DNA of 64,000 bases from Sphingomonas jinjuensis (GCF_014197105.1 NZ_JACIEV010000003.1:310001-374000); one strand, 5' to 3'. Counted from the first letter of the stretch, positions 1 through 8,567 are shown. A program made the numbers and translations. Notes: generated from the sequence alone by a model not told the origin.

Positions 1-1
1 G

Positions 2-799
2 CGGCGCAAGCTGCCCCGCAAGACCGCTTATGGCCTGACGCGGTGGAAGAACGTGCTGTTGGGCATGGTCTTCTACAAGATGGCGCGCAGGCGGCCCGAG
101 AAGACGAAGGAGCGGCTGGTCGGCATGGTGCGCGAGCATCTCGGCCCCGACTATGACGTCGCGACGCATTTCACGCCGCGCTACAATCCATGGGACCAGC
201 GGCTGTGCCTGGTGCCCGACGCCGACCTGTTCGACGCCATCAAGGCCGGCCGGGCGAGCGTCGTGACCGGGGCGATCGATCGCTTCGTTCCCGGTGGCAT
301 CAGGCTGGCGTCGGGCGAGGAGATCGCGGCCGACGTGATCGTGACCGCGACCGGGCTCGAACTTCAGATGCTGGGCGGGGCGGCGGTGTCGATCGACGGC
401 GTGCCGGTCGATTTGAGCCAGGCGCTGCAATATAAGGGGATGATGTTCAGCGACGTGCCGAACATGGCCTTCACCTTCGGCTATACCAACGCATCGTGGA
501 CGCTGAAGGCCGATCTGGTCGCGCGTTACGTCTGCCGGTTGCTCAACACGATGAAGAAGCGCGGGCTATCGGTGGCGACGCCGCATAATGCCGACCCCAG
601 TGTCACCGAGGAGCCGTTCGTCGATTTCTCGTCGGGCTATATCCAGCGCGCGGCACATTTCCTGCCCAAGCAGGGCAGCAAGAAGCCGTGGCGGCTGAAC
701 CAGAATTACGCGCTCGACGTGCTGGCGCTGCGGTTCGGCTCGGTCGACGACGCGATGGTATTTTCACGACCCGCCGACGCAAACCAGCATGCAGCCTAG
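2..799 (+). CDS. Flavin-containing monooxygenase, C-terminal part (5' end outside window)
   Basis: The reading frame is open from base 2, so the gene begins before the window; an in-frame ATG at 53 is not the true start. About 265 residues are visible. The segment carries the features of the C-terminal half of class B flavoprotein (Baeyer-Villiger or FMO type) monooxygenases: the 'TPRYNPWDQRLCLVPDADLF' stretch, a 'VIVTATGLE' strand that closes the NAD(P)-binding fold, and a 'TFGYTNASWTLKADL' segment. Such enzymes use FAD, NADPH and oxygen to oxygenate ketones or other substrates in the cytoplasm. The N-terminal FAD-binding motif is not in view, so the substrate class and exact subfamily cannot be told. 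No downstream partner in the same orientation follows closely. Confidence 0.85.
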   Translation, partial: RRKLPRKTAYGLTRWKNVLLGMVFYKMARRRPEKTKERLVGMVREHLGPDYDVATHFTPRYNPWDQRLCLVPDADLFDAIKAGRASVVTGAIDRFVPGGIRLASGEEIAADVIVTATGLELQMLGGAAVSIDGVPVDLSQALQYKGMMFSDVPNMAFTFGYTNASWTLKADLVARYVCRLLNTMKKRGLSVATPHNADPSVTEEPFVDFSSGYIQRAAHFLPKQGSKKPWRLNQNYALDVLALRFGSVDDAMVFSRPADANQHAA

Positions 800-988
800 C
801 GGCTTGCGTGCCCAGCGCGACCGGTTAAAAATAGGAAAATAGATTTTACCGATTCGGGCAGCGCGGAGGTTTCGACGCGCTCAGATGCGGAACGGCATAC
901 CCGACGCCTTGGCCGGGCAGGATGGCTCGCCGTCGGATGTCCCATCGTGAAACAGACGGAAATCCGGCCGGCGAGCCGGCATTTGCGT

Positions 989-1042
989 TCAGAACGGACG
1001 CATCGTCTCGCCGTAGATCAGCGAGAGAAGGAACTTCAGCAT
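989..1042 (-). CDS. Candidate 17-residue small protein
   Basis: Reading leftward, an ATG at 1042 opens a frame of 17 codons, MLKFLLSLIYGETMRPF, ending in TGA at 989. It is preceded by a strong purine-rich ribosome site (AAGGGAGACGACC) at a proper distance. The N-terminal half is hydrophobic and could sit in or on a membrane. It lies alone in the 389-bp gap between the monooxygenase and the EAL gene, and shares the intervening promoter region with the EAL gene. I do not recognise a family. The case rests only on the ribosome site and the amphipathic composition; it may be non-coding or a leader peptide. Confidence 0.35.
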   Translation of the reverse strand: MLKFLLSLIYGETMRPF

Positions 1043-1148
1043 GGTCGTCTCCCTTGTTTGCACCCCCTAAGCGGTGCCATGCCGTGGTAAAGGAACACGG
1101 TTAACGCGGCAAGATAGTAACACTTCGTTAATCATTTAGCGTGACGGC

Positions 1149-1163
1149 TTAAACGAATCTTAA
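1149..1163. promoter_or_regulatory. CtrA-type box (TTAA-N7-TTAA) with an internal GANTC site
   Basis: The sequence TTAAACGAATCTTAA is a perfect TTAA-N7-TTAA, the binding pattern of the alphaproteobacterial cell-cycle regulator CtrA. The spacer contains GAATC, a CcrM methylation site (GANTC). A half site, TTAATCAT, lies at 1128-1135. The box ends about 25 bp before the start of the EAL gene at 1189, so it could control that gene and perhaps the small leftward frame at 989-1042. Regulation by CtrA is inferred from the motif alone. Confidence 0.5.
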
Positions 1164-1188
1164 GCGGCACGGCCTAGCGGGAGACTCA

Positions 1189-2526
1189 ATGGGCAAACCG
1201 ATCGCCAGGCTGAGCGCCGACCGCGCCACCATCGCCGCTCCCCCGCGCGAGGCGTTCGGCCCGCACATCGAGCGCGAGGTGGAGGTGGCGACCCACGCCT
1301 GGCATTTCGCCGTCCTGGTCGAGATCGCCAACTTCCGGTCGTTGCGCCGGTTCGTCGGGCCGCTGCGTGCCGACGGGGTCGCCAGCGACGTCGCCGGCCT
1401 GATCCATATGATGTTCCCGAGCGGATCGGTGCGCGTCGCCGGGCGCGGGCTGATCGAGCTGCTGCTGTGCGACGATTCGCGCGAGCGGCTGGAGGGCGTC
1501 CTGCGCGAGGTGCGTGGCGCCTTCGCGCGGCCGATCGACATCGACGGCGAGATGTTCACGATCGAACTGTGGATCGGCAGCGGCGCGGTCCAGGCGGTGA
1601 ACCATGACGAGATACGCCTGCTCGAAGAAGCGGAGGAGGCGCTCGACGACGCGCGCACCGACGGCGGCGTCATCGCGCGCGAGGTCGCCATCAACGCCAG
1701 CACGCCGGAGCAGCTCGCGCTCGTCCGCGAGTTGCAGGAGGCGATCGTCGGCGGTCAGCTGTTCCTGCAATATCAGCCGAAGATCCACGTCCGGCGCCAG
1801 GAAGTGTCGGGGGTGGAGGCGCTGATCCGCTGGCGCCATCCCGAGCGCGGCCTGGTGATGCCGGGCGACTTCATTCCGCTGGCCGAGGAAAGCGAGCATA
1901 TCCTCGACCTGACGATCTGGACGCTACGCCAGGTCATCGGCGATCAGCTGATCCTGGCGGAGGCAGGGCACGACGTCCCGATCTTCATCAACATCGCCGG
2001 CGTGCTGCTGGCCAATCCGCGCTTCGTCCACCTCGCCTGCTCGCTGGTCGAGGAGAGCGGCGCCAAGATCGGCTTCGAAATCACCGAGACGTCGGTCATC
2101 CGCGATCCCGCCAGCGCGATCGCCAATCTGAAGACCTTCGCCGAGATCGGTATCACCATCTCGATCGACGATTATGGCGCGGGCCTGTCGTCGCTCGCCT
2201 ATCTGAAGCAGCTGCCGGCGCGCGAGCTCAAGATCGACAAGCTGTTCGTCACCCAGTTGACCAGTTCGAACCGCGACCCCTTGATCGTCCGCTCGACGAT
2301 CGACTTGGCGCACGCGCTGGAGATGGAGGTGGTCGCCGAGGGTGTCGAGACGCAGGCAGCGCTGGCGCTGCTGGCGGTGATGGGCTGCGACATGGCGCAG
2401 GGTTTCCTCATCAGCCGGCCGATCGGTCTCGACGCGCTGATCAAATATCTGGAGCACGGCAGGGCGAACGCCTCGTCGGTGATCTCCGCGCTGAACGGGC
2501 GCTTCACGCCGTCCTGGCGTCGCTGA
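1189..2526 (+). CDS. EAL-domain cyclic-di-GMP phosphodiesterase with degenerate GGDEF-like N-terminus
   Basis: A 445-residue cytoplasmic protein. The first ~165 residues look like a GGDEF-family fold but lack the GG(D/E)EF signature, so it should not make c-di-GMP. Residues ~185-430 form an EAL domain: the EAL motif is intact ('VEALIRW', Glu near 210), as are 'FEITETS', the metal-binding 'DDYGAG' (near 326), 'LKIDK' (near 348) and 'VAEGVET' (near 382), so hydrolysis of c-di-GMP to pGpG is likely. It has no membrane segment. The start is set by GGGAG before ATG 1189. The hybrid kinase gene follows after 4 bp, which suggests coupled translation, and a receiver gene comes next; together they form a signalling operon linking c-di-GMP and phosphotransfer. 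A CtrA-type box precedes it. Confidence 0.9.
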   Translation: MGKPIARLSADRATIAAPPREAFGPHIEREVEVATHAWHFAVLVEIANFRSLRRFVGPLRADGVASDVAGLIHMMFPSGSVRVAGRGLIELLLCDDSRERLEGVLREVRGAFARPIDIDGEMFTIELWIGSGAVQAVNHDEIRLLEEAEEALDDARTDGGVIAREVAINASTPEQLALVRELQEAIVGGQLFLQYQPKIHVRRQEVSGVEALIRWRHPERGLVMPGDFIPLAEESEHILDLTIWTLRQVIGDQLILAEAGHDVPIFINIAGVLLANPRFVHLACSLVEESGAKIGFEITETSVIRDPASAIANLKTFAEIGITISIDDYGAGLSSLAYLKQLPARELKIDKLFVTQLTSSNRDPLIVRSTIDLAHALEMEVVAEGVETQAALALLAVMGCDMAQGFLISRPIGLDALIKYLEHGRANASSVISALNGRFTPSWRR

Positions 2527-2530
2527 GCCG

Positions 2531-4975
2531 ATGCGGCTGCTGCGCGCCCTGACATTGGCGCTGATGCTGATGGTGGCGACGGCAGCGAATGCCGACGATC
2601 GGCAACGGGATTTCGATGCCACCGTCGCCGAGGCGCGTGCCGCTATGTTTGCGAACCCGCGGCAAGCGCTCGAGCATGCGGAGAAAGCCGAGAAGCTGGT
2701 CGCGGCCGTGCCGTCCACCCGCCGCCCTGTCGCCTTGGCAGGCGCTCGCTGGCTGCAGGCAGAGGCGCTGGTTCGGTTGGATCAGGCGCGCGCAGCGAAG
2801 CCGTTGATCGCCTCGTCGCTCCAGACGGCGATAGCGATGAAGCCGAGGACAAAACTACTCGGCGATGTCCTTCTCACGCGTGGCGCCGCCGCAGCGAGCC
2901 TCGCCGAGGTGGGATCTGCCCTTGCCGACTATCAGCTGGCGTTCCGCGCCTATGGCGGCATCAAGGATCCCCGCGGTCAGGCGATCGCACTGATGTCCAT
3001 CGCTGATCTATACGTACAGGCAAAGGACTACAGCAACGCGCTGCGCTATTTCGAGGAAGCCAGCGAGATATATCGTGGGGAGCCGGCTTTCACGGTTTCG
3101 ATCCTGAACAATCAGGCGGTCATCCTGAAGGAGCAGAGCCGTTGCGGCGCGGCCGAGGCCAAGCTGCGCGAAGCCATGACGATCGTTCGATCAATGGCTA
3201 GCCCGCTGCTGGAGGCGCAGATCCTGCGCAACATGGCGCGCTGCCAGCTGGAGGCGGGGCGGATCCGTGACGCCCAGATGACGCTTGCTGCCGGCCAACG
3301 GCTGGTTCGCGCCGCTGGTCAGACAGACGATCCGATCATGCTTGCGGTGCAAGCCCAAGCCTTGTTGCAGGCTGGTGACAGCTTCGGTGCGCGAAAACTG
3401 GTCGATCAGGCGTTCAGTCGCAACGACCCGACGACGACCACACTGCCGTTCCGTGAAGCCCACGAGACCGCGGTGGCGGTCTATCGCGCGGTTGGCGACA
3501 CCGGCGCCGCGCTGGCGCATCTGGCGGCGCTGAAGCGGCTCGACGATCAGGCGACGAAGCTTGCGACCAGCACCAGTAGCGCGCTGATGGCGGCACGGTT
3601 CGACTTCGCCAACCAGGAGCTGAAGATCGCCAAGCTGCGGCAGGACGAGCTGGCCCGCAGCATCGCCTACGAACAGCAGCGCGCGCGGACCGAGCGGTTG
3701 ATCTTTGTCGGGTCGATCAGCGCGACCGCGATCGTCATCGCCATGCTCGGGGTCGGCCTCGTCACCATCCGCCGGAGCCGCAACGAGGTGCGCGCTGCCA
3801 ACGACGACCTGGCGGTGACCAACACCGCGCTGGGTAAGGCGCTGGCCGCGAAGACCGAATTCCTGGCGACGACAAGCCACGAGATCCGCACGCCGCTCAA
3901 CGGCATCCTCGGCATGGCGCAGGTGATGCTGGCGGACGGCTCGCTCGACGACGGCACGCGCGATCGGCTGAAGGTGGTGCATGGCGCCGGCCTGACGATG
4001 CGCGCGCTGGTCGACGACATCCTAGACGTCGCCAAGATGGAAACGGGCAACCTCACCATCGAGGAGGCGCCGTTCGACCTGAAGGCGACGATCGCCGACG
4101 CGACGCGGCTGTGGGAAGTGCAGGCGGAGGCGAAGGGGCTCAGCTTCGAGCGCGACCTCGACGCGTGCCCAGGGATGATCGAGGGCGATTCCGCGCGGGT
4201 GCGGCAGATCGCGTTCAACCTGTTGTCCAACGCACTGAAGTTCACGCCAGAGGGCGGCGTGTCCTTGCGCGTCTCGGTGGATCTCGATGGGCAGCGCTAT
4301 CGCATCGCCGTGACCGACACCGGCGTCGGCATCCCGGCCGAGAAGCGCGAGGAAATCTTCGAATCGTTCCGCCAGGCGGATGCTAGCGTGACGCGGCAGT
4401 TCGGCGGCACCGGCCTTGGCCTGTCGATCTGCCGCAATCTGGCGCGGGCGATGGGCGGAGAGATTATCGTCGAAAGCGAGGTAGGGCGCGGATCGACCTT
4501 CGCGGTCACCCTGCCGCTGGTCGCGGCGGCAACGCAGGAGCCGGCGGTCGGGCGGCCCGAGCAGGGCGGCACGCGGCTGGTGATCCTCGATCGCAACCCG
4601 ATCGCGCGCAGCATGCTGCGCACGCTGTTCGCGCCGCATGTCGACGACCTGCACTTCGCCGACGACGTCGACCAGGCGGTGGCGATGATCGAGGCGGGCG
4701 AGGTGTCGTACCTGCTCGCCGACGCCGCCGCGCTTCGCGCGAGCACGGATGCGGCCGAGGCGGCGGCGCGGCTGGCGATGGCTGCCCAGCGTTCCGCTTC
4801 GGCGCTGGCGGTTCTGTGGCCCGGTGCCGATGCGGCAGGGCTGGCGATGCTTCGCGAGGCCGGAATTTCGCTGGCCATCGCCAAACCGATCGCCGGCGCA
4901 ACGCTTGTTAAGGCATTTTTCGGGGAGGAGGCGGCCGAAAGGCGGGATCAACGGCTTGTGCGGGAGGCAGCTTGA
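2531..4975 (+). CDS. Hybrid sensor histidine kinase with TPR-like sensor and C-terminal receiver-like domain
   Basis: An 814-residue membrane kinase. It starts with a Sec signal or first membrane anchor (residues 1-21, ending 'TAANA'), then a ~350-residue helical TPR-like region that would lie in the periplasm, then a transmembrane helix at ~389-413. The kinase core follows: H-box 'SHEIRTPLNG' with His near 449, N-box 'FNLLSNALKFT' (~561), G1 'DTGVGI' (~595) and G2 'GTGLGLS' (~626), all intact. The last ~130 residues (from 'RLVILDRNP', ~682) are receiver-like, with a Lys-Pro near 783, but the acidic pocket is poor and the expected phospho-Asp region reads 'YLLADAAAL', so it may be a weak or dead receiver. 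The separate receiver gene at 5037 could take the phosphate instead. The TPR sensor resembles those of SwrAA/LuxQ-unrelated 'tetratricopeptide kinases'; the signal is unknown. Confidence 0.9.
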   Translation: MRLLRALTLALMLMVATAANADDRQRDFDATVAEARAAMFANPRQALEHAEKAEKLVAAVPSTRRPVALAGARWLQAEALVRLDQARAAKPLIASSLQTAIAMKPRTKLLGDVLLTRGAAAASLAEVGSALADYQLAFRAYGGIKDPRGQAIALMSIADLYVQAKDYSNALRYFEEASEIYRGEPAFTVSILNNQAVILKEQSRCGAAEAKLREAMTIVRSMASPLLEAQILRNMARCQLEAGRIRDAQMTLAAGQRLVRAAGQTDDPIMLAVQAQALLQAGDSFGARKLVDQAFSRNDPTTTTLPFREAHETAVAVYRAVGDTGAALAHLAALKRLDDQATKLATSTSSALMAARFDFANQELKIAKLRQDELARSIAYEQQRARTERLIFVGSISATAIVIAMLGVGLVTIRRSRNEVRAANDDLAVTNTALGKALAAKTEFLATTSHEIRTPLNGILGMAQVMLADGSLDDGTRDRLKVVHGAGLTMRALVDDILDVAKMETGNLTIEEAPFDLKATIADATRLWEVQAEAKGLSFERDLDACPGMIEGDSARVRQIAFNLLSNALKFTPEGGVSLRVSVDLDGQRYRIAVTDTGVGIPAEKREEIFESFRQADASVTRQFGGTGLGLSICRNLARAMGGEIIVESEVGRGSTFAVTLPLVAAATQEPAVGRPEQGGTRLVILDRNPIARSMLRTLFAPHVDDLHFADDVDQAVAMIEAGEVSYLLADAAALRASTDAAEAAARLAMAAQRSASALAVLWPGADAAGLAMLREAGISLAIAKPIAGATLVKAFFGEEAAERRDQRLVREAA

Positions 4976-5036
4976 GGCGTAGATCGCGGACCATGGGGCG
5001 GGAAACGATCTCAACATCGGTGACGCGAGGGTGCAC

Positions 5037-5426
5037 GTGAACGTCCTCTTCATCGAAGACGACCGGATGAACCGACGTGTCGTCAAGGACATGCTCGACG
5101 TTGCCGGTGCGACGATGGACGAAGCCGAAAGCGCCGAGCTGGGACTGGAGGCGATTGCCGCCAAGGATTACGACATGCTGCTCGTCGACCTTCGCATGCC
5201 CGGCATGGACGGCATCACCGCGATCCGTCACATCCGCGAGCGCGGCGACGCAAAGGGCGCGACGCCGATCATCGTCATCACCGCCGATACCGCGGTCGAC
5301 CTGCGCGAGCGCTGCCTGGAGGCGGGCGCCGACGAGGTATTGTTCAAGCCGGTGGCGATGGACGCGCTGTTCGACGCGATGGGCCGCATCCTGGCGCGTG
5401 GTGCCGGCGGCGGCGTGATCGGCTGA
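5037..5426 (+). CDS. Single-domain CheY-like response regulator
   Basis: About 129 residues making one receiver domain and nothing else. Acidic pocket 'IEDD', phosphoacceptor Asp near residue 51 in 'LLVDLRMPG', the switch Thr in 'VITAD' and the conserved Lys in 'LFKPV' are all present, so it should be phosphorylated. It lies 61 bp after the hybrid kinase and is its likely partner, perhaps passing phosphate to a distant phosphotransferase or output. Start choice: GTG at 5037 sits six bases after GCGAGG, a better ribosome-site spacing than the in-frame GTG at 5031. Confidence 0.88.
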   Translation: MNVLFIEDDRMNRRVVKDMLDVAGATMDEAESAELGLEAIAAKDYDMLLVDLRMPGMDGITAIRHIRERGDAKGATPIIVITADTAVDLRERCLEAGADEVLFKPVAMDALFDAMGRILARGAGGGVIG

Positions 5427-5429
5427 AGT

Positions 5430-6275
5430 TCAGCTAGCCGCCGGATCGGGCTTGCCGATCGCGGCGGCGAGCGAGGCGGTGGCGCTGCCTCGCCGCGCGG
5501 GCTTGGGCTGCGACGGATCGGGGGCCCAGCCGGTCAGGAACAGGATCTGGAAGCGTTCGGTGGTGCGGCCATCGGCGTCGGCGGCCTCGGCAAAGGCGGC
5601 GGCGGCGCGCGCCAGCGTGTCGCGCGCCAGCGGCGTTCGGCGCGCCAGCACGTTCGAGGCGCCCATGCCGCGCAGGTCGTCGAGCAGGCGGCCGAGGCTG
5701 CGATAGCGCACGTCGAGCGTCTCGACGTCGGCGACGGGCAGCGTGAAGCCGGCGCGGACGAGCAGGTCACCGGCGGATCGCACGTCGACGAGCGGATGGA
5801 AGCGCGCCGCGGGCCGGTCGCCCTCGGCAGTGCGGAAGGCGCTGCGCAGCGCCGGCAGGCTGCCCGCGCCGATGAGGGCACCGACGAACAACCCGTCGGG
5901 GCGGAGCACGCGGCGGATTAGCGACAGCGCGCCGGGGAGGTCGCCGACCTGGTCGAGCACGCCGGCACTGACCACCGCATCGAAGCTGGCATCGGCGAAG
6001 GGCAGCCGGTCTTCATCGCCCTGCACGCCGCCGATAGCGTGCGCGAAGGCAAAGCCCGGATCGATTCGCGCCATGCGTGCTGCCGGGACGGTGAGCGTCG
6101 TATCGGCGGCACCGATATCGAGCGCCTCGGCAAAGGGGCGGGTGACGGCGGCGAGCCGTTCTTCGATCCCGTCGACCATCGCGGCGCGCAGGAAGTCATG
6201 CTCGGCCCAGCGCGTGGCGGCGCGGTCGCGGCGGCGGCGCCGGGCGGCGCGATCGAAAAGGTCGGGAGGGCTCAC
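5430..6275 (-). CDS. SAM-dependent methyltransferase, BioC/NDUFAF5-like
   Basis: About 281 residues from a GTG at 6275 (an upstream TTG at 6311 would add 12 residues and run toward the comF start). It is a class I methyltransferase: a degenerate motif I 'ALDIGAADTTL', the acidic 'GDEDRLPFADASFD' region, and 'RRVLRPDGLFVGAL' after it. The pattern 'PPDLFDRAARRRRRDRAA' at the N-terminus is typical of the group that includes mitochondrial NDUFAF5 (arginine hydroxylase of complex I) and BioC (malonyl-ACP methyltransferase). It is transcribed divergently from comF, an arrangement common in alphaproteobacteria. Substrate is not evident from sequence; a complex I assembly role is possible, and a biotin role is less likely since no bio genes are near. 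Confidence 0.8.
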   Translation of the reverse strand: MSPPDLFDRAARRRRRDRAATRWAEHDFLRAAMVDGIEERLAAVTRPFAEALDIGAADTTLTVPAARMARIDPGFAFAHAIGGVQGDEDRLPFADASFDAVVSAGVLDQVGDLPGALSLIRRVLRPDGLFVGALIGAGSLPALRSAFRTAEGDRPAARFHPLVDVRSAGDLLVRAGFTLPVADVETLDVRYRSLGRLLDDLRGMGASNVLARRTPLARDTLARAAAAFAEAADADGRTTERFQILFLTGWAPDPSQPKPARRGSATASLAAAIGKPDPAAS

Positions 6276-6318
6276 GAGGCCGCTTGTGCCCGGCGGCCGG
6301 GGGCGGAACAAGGCGGCG

Positions 6319-7044
6319 ATGCACTTGCTGGTGGATTCGTTGGCTCGGCTCGGCGCGCTCGCATTGCCGCCGCGCTGCTGCGGCTGCGGCGAGCCGGTGA
6401 CGGCGGATCACCAATTTTGCGCAAGCTGTTGGCATCGGCTGCGTTTCCTGACGCCGCCCTGGTGCGCGTCGTGCAACCTGCCGTTCGACTATGACCGAGG
6501 TGAGGGGGTCTGTTGTGCCCGCTGTCTCGCGTCGCCACCCCGTCACGCCGGGGTCCGCGCCGCCGTGGCCTATGGCGATATCGCGCGGCGGCTGGCGCTG
6601 AAGCTGAAATATGGCGGACGGATCGGCGTGGCGGAGACGATGGCGCGGCTGATCGCCCGACAGGTGCCGCCCGGCATCGACCTGCTGGTGCCGGTGCCGC
6701 TGCATCGCTGGCGGCTGTGGACGCGCGGCTACAACCAGGCCGCGCTGATCGCGGGCGCGCTTGCACGGCGGCTGGGCATTGCCGAGGACCGCGCGGTGCT
6801 GACGCGGGTGCGGCGAACGCCCGTGCTGCGCGGGATGGGGCCGAAGGCGCGGTCGAGGGCGGTCGCCGGTGCCTTTCGCGTCGGCGATGCGACACGGCTG
6901 AGGGGGCGGCACGTCGGGCTGGTCGACGACGTTTTGACCAGTGGTGCGACGGCGCAGGCGTGCACGCGCACGCTGCTGCGCGCCGGTGCGGCGTCGGTCA
7001 CCATCCTGTGCTGGGCACGCGTGCTGCCGGGTGATGGCGATTGA
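6319..7044 (+). CDS. comF: ComF family phosphoribosyltransferase-like protein
   Basis: 241 residues. The N-terminus has paired Cys motifs (CCGCGEP, CASC, CASC, CCARC) that make the double zinc-finger of ComF proteins, followed by a phosphoribosyltransferase fold with the PRPP-binding signature 'VGLVDDVLTSGAT' near the end and 'LVPVPLHRWRLWTRGYNQA' in the middle. ComF proteins act in the cytoplasm in uptake of single-stranded DNA during natural transformation; whether this strain is competent is unknown. The start is ATG 6319, since the frame is open far upstream but that part overlaps the divergent methyltransferase. The grxC gene follows after 31 bp in the same direction. Confidence 0.92.
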   Translation: MHLLVDSLARLGALALPPRCCGCGEPVTADHQFCASCWHRLRFLTPPWCASCNLPFDYDRGEGVCCARCLASPPRHAGVRAAVAYGDIARRLALKLKYGGRIGVAETMARLIARQVPPGIDLLVPVPLHRWRLWTRGYNQAALIAGALARRLGIAEDRAVLTRVRRTPVLRGMGPKARSRAVAGAFRVGDATRLRGRHVGLVDDVLTSGATAQACTRTLLRAGAASVTILCWARVLPGDGD

Positions 7045-7075
7045 CAAGCGTGGCGGCAGTCCACACCTCCACGCC

Positions 7076-7333
7076 ATGGCGAAGATCGAGATCTATACCA
7101 AGGAATGGTGCCCCTATTGCACCCGGGCGAAGCGCTTGCTGGAGGCGAAGGGCGCCGCGTTCGAGGAATATGACATCTCGATGGGCGGCCCCCAGCGCGC
7201 CGAGATGGTGGAGCGGGCCAACGGGCGGTCGACCGTGCCGCAAATATTCATCGACGGCGCGCATATCGGTGGGTCCGACGACCTGGCGGCGATGGATTCG
7301 CGCGGGGAGCTCGACCGACTGCTCGCGGGATGA
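7076..7333 (+). CDS. grxC: Glutaredoxin 3 (GrxC)
   Basis: 85 residues, the usual length for a class I dithiol glutaredoxin. The active site CPYC is at residues 12-15, followed by the cis-Pro loop 'STVPQIFIDG' and the glutathione-binding 'GGSDDLAAMD'. It reduces protein disulfides and glutathione mixed disulfides in the cytoplasm. The start is ATG 7076. Its stop overlaps the start of the nitrilase-family gene by four bases (ATGA), so the two are translationally coupled; this order is conserved in alphaproteobacteria. Confidence 0.96.
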   Translation: MAKIEIYTKEWCPYCTRAKRLLEAKGAAFEEYDISMGGPQRAEMVERANGRSTVPQIFIDGAHIGGSDDLAAMDSRGELDRLLAG

Positions 7334-8148
7334 GATTCGCGCTGCTCCAGATGACGAGCGGCATCGATCCCGCCGCCAACGCGGCGCGGCTGACGAGCGC
7401 GATCGATGATGCTGCAAGGGCCGGCGCGGCGATGGTGTTCACGCCCGAGATGTCGGGCCTGCTCGACCGGGATCGCGAGCGGGCGGCGGCCAGTATCTGC
7501 GCGGAGGGCGACGATCGCGTCCTGGCGGCGGTGTCCGACGCGGCGGCAGCCGCCGGCATCTGGGTGCATCTCGGCTCGCTGGCGGTGCGGCGTGAGGACG
7601 GGCGGCTGGCGAACCGCGGGTTCGTGATCGACGACCAGGGCGCGATCCGGGCGCGATACGACAAGATGCATCTGTTCGACGTCGACCTGCCGAGCGGCGA
7701 GCGCTGGCGCGAAAGCGCGAGCTATGCGGCGGGCGAGGAGGCCTGTGTGGTCGCGACGCCGGTCGGTTTGCTGGGGCCGTCGATCTGCTACGATCTGCGC
7801 TTTCCCGCACTTTACCAGGCGCTGAGCCAGGCCGGGGCGACGGTCCTGTCGGTTCCTGCCGCCTTCACCCGCCCGACCGGCGCGGCGCATTGGCATACGC
7901 TGCTGCGGGCACGCGCGATCGAGAATGCCGCCTTCGTCGTCGCGGCGGCGCAGACCGGCGAGCATGACGACGGCCGCGCCACCTTTGGCCATTCGCTGGT
8001 GGTCGATCCGTGGGGCGAGGTGGTGCTCGACATAGGCGAGGAGGCGGGGCTGGGCATCGTCGAGATCGACCCCGACGTGGTCGCGGTGGCGCGGGGACGT
8101 ATCCCGGTTCTTCTGCATCGCCGAGCGATCACGGCGGTTTCGCGGTGA
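7330..8148 (+). CDS. Carbon-nitrogen hydrolase of the nitrilase superfamily (Nit1/Nit2-like)
   Basis: 272 residues with the complete nitrilase-family triad: Glu40 ('TPEM'), Lys112 ('YDKMHLFDV') and Cys153 ('SICYDLRFP'). The 'DKMHLFDVD' and 'CYDLRFP' segments fit the branch that includes Nit1/deaminated-glutathione amidase and omega-amidase. Its coupling to grxC supports the first option: repair of deaminated glutathione made by transaminase side reactions, a role established for this branch in yeast, mammals and some bacteria. This assignment is inference. It overlaps grxC at its start (ATGA) and the DUF1178 gene at its end (GTGA). Confidence 0.9.
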   Translation: MRFALLQMTSGIDPAANAARLTSAIDDAARAGAAMVFTPEMSGLLDRDRERAAASICAEGDDRVLAAVSDAAAAAGIWVHLGSLAVRREDGRLANRGFVIDDQGAIRARYDKMHLFDVDLPSGERWRESASYAAGEEACVVATPVGLLGPSICYDLRFPALYQALSQAGATVLSVPAAFTRPTGAAHWHTLLRARAIENAAFVVAAAQTGEHDDGRATFGHSLVVDPWGEVVLDIGEEAGLGIVEIDPDVVAVARGRIPVLLHRRAITAVSR

Positions 8149-8567
8149 TCGTCTACGACTTGCGATGCGGCGGCGGCCATGTCTTCGAGGCATGGTTCGC
8201 GTCGAGCGTGGCCTATGACGACCAGCGCGACGCGGGGCAGCTTGCGTGCCCGCTGTGCGGCGATGAATCGATCGGCAAGGCGGCCATGGCGCCGGCGATT
8301 CCGGCCAAGAGCAACCGGGCGCCTCCACCGGCGACGGTCAAGGCCGCCCTGAAGGCGCTGGCCTGCGAGCAGGCGAAGGCGCTGGAGGGATCGGAATGGG
8401 TCGGCGGACGCTTCGCCGATCGCGCCCGCGCCATGCACCAGGGCGACGAGCCCAACGCCCGGATCCATGGCCAGGCCAGCCTTGCCGAGGCCAAGGCGCT
8501 GATCGACGAGGGTGTTCCCGTCGCACCGCTGCCGTTGCCGATCATCCCGCCCGAGCAGGCGAATTAA
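8145..8567 (+). CDS. DUF1178 family protein
   Basis: 140 residues, starting at a GTG that overlaps the stop codon of the nitrilase gene. It has the DUF1178 pattern: 'VIVYDLRCGGGHVFEAWF' at the N-terminus and 'CPLCGDESIGKAAMAP' near residue 37, with Cys residues that could form a zinc ribbon, and a C-terminal 'GEPNARIHGQAS'-like region (here 'DEPNARIHGQAS'). Function is unknown; the family is confined mainly to proteobacteria and nearly always sits beside grxC and the nitrilase gene, so it may belong to the same thiol or nitrogen-salvage process. It is the last gene of this run. Confidence 0.9.
   Translation: MIVYDLRCGGGHVFEAWFASSVAYDDQRDAGQLACPLCGDESIGKAAMAPAIPAKSNRAPPPATVKAALKALACEQAKALEGSEWVGGRFADRARAMHQGDEPNARIHGQASLAEAKALIDEGVPVAPLPLPIIPPEQAN

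Noticed and set aside
922..1104. Rightward open frame of 60 codons
   Set aside because: It covers the small leftward frame with its ribosome site, shows no family pattern and no ribosome site of its own; GC-rich DNA gives many such frames.
5743..6318. Extension of comF upstream by about 190 residues
   Set aside because: Overlaps the divergent methyltransferase gene; the ComF family starts at ATG 6319.
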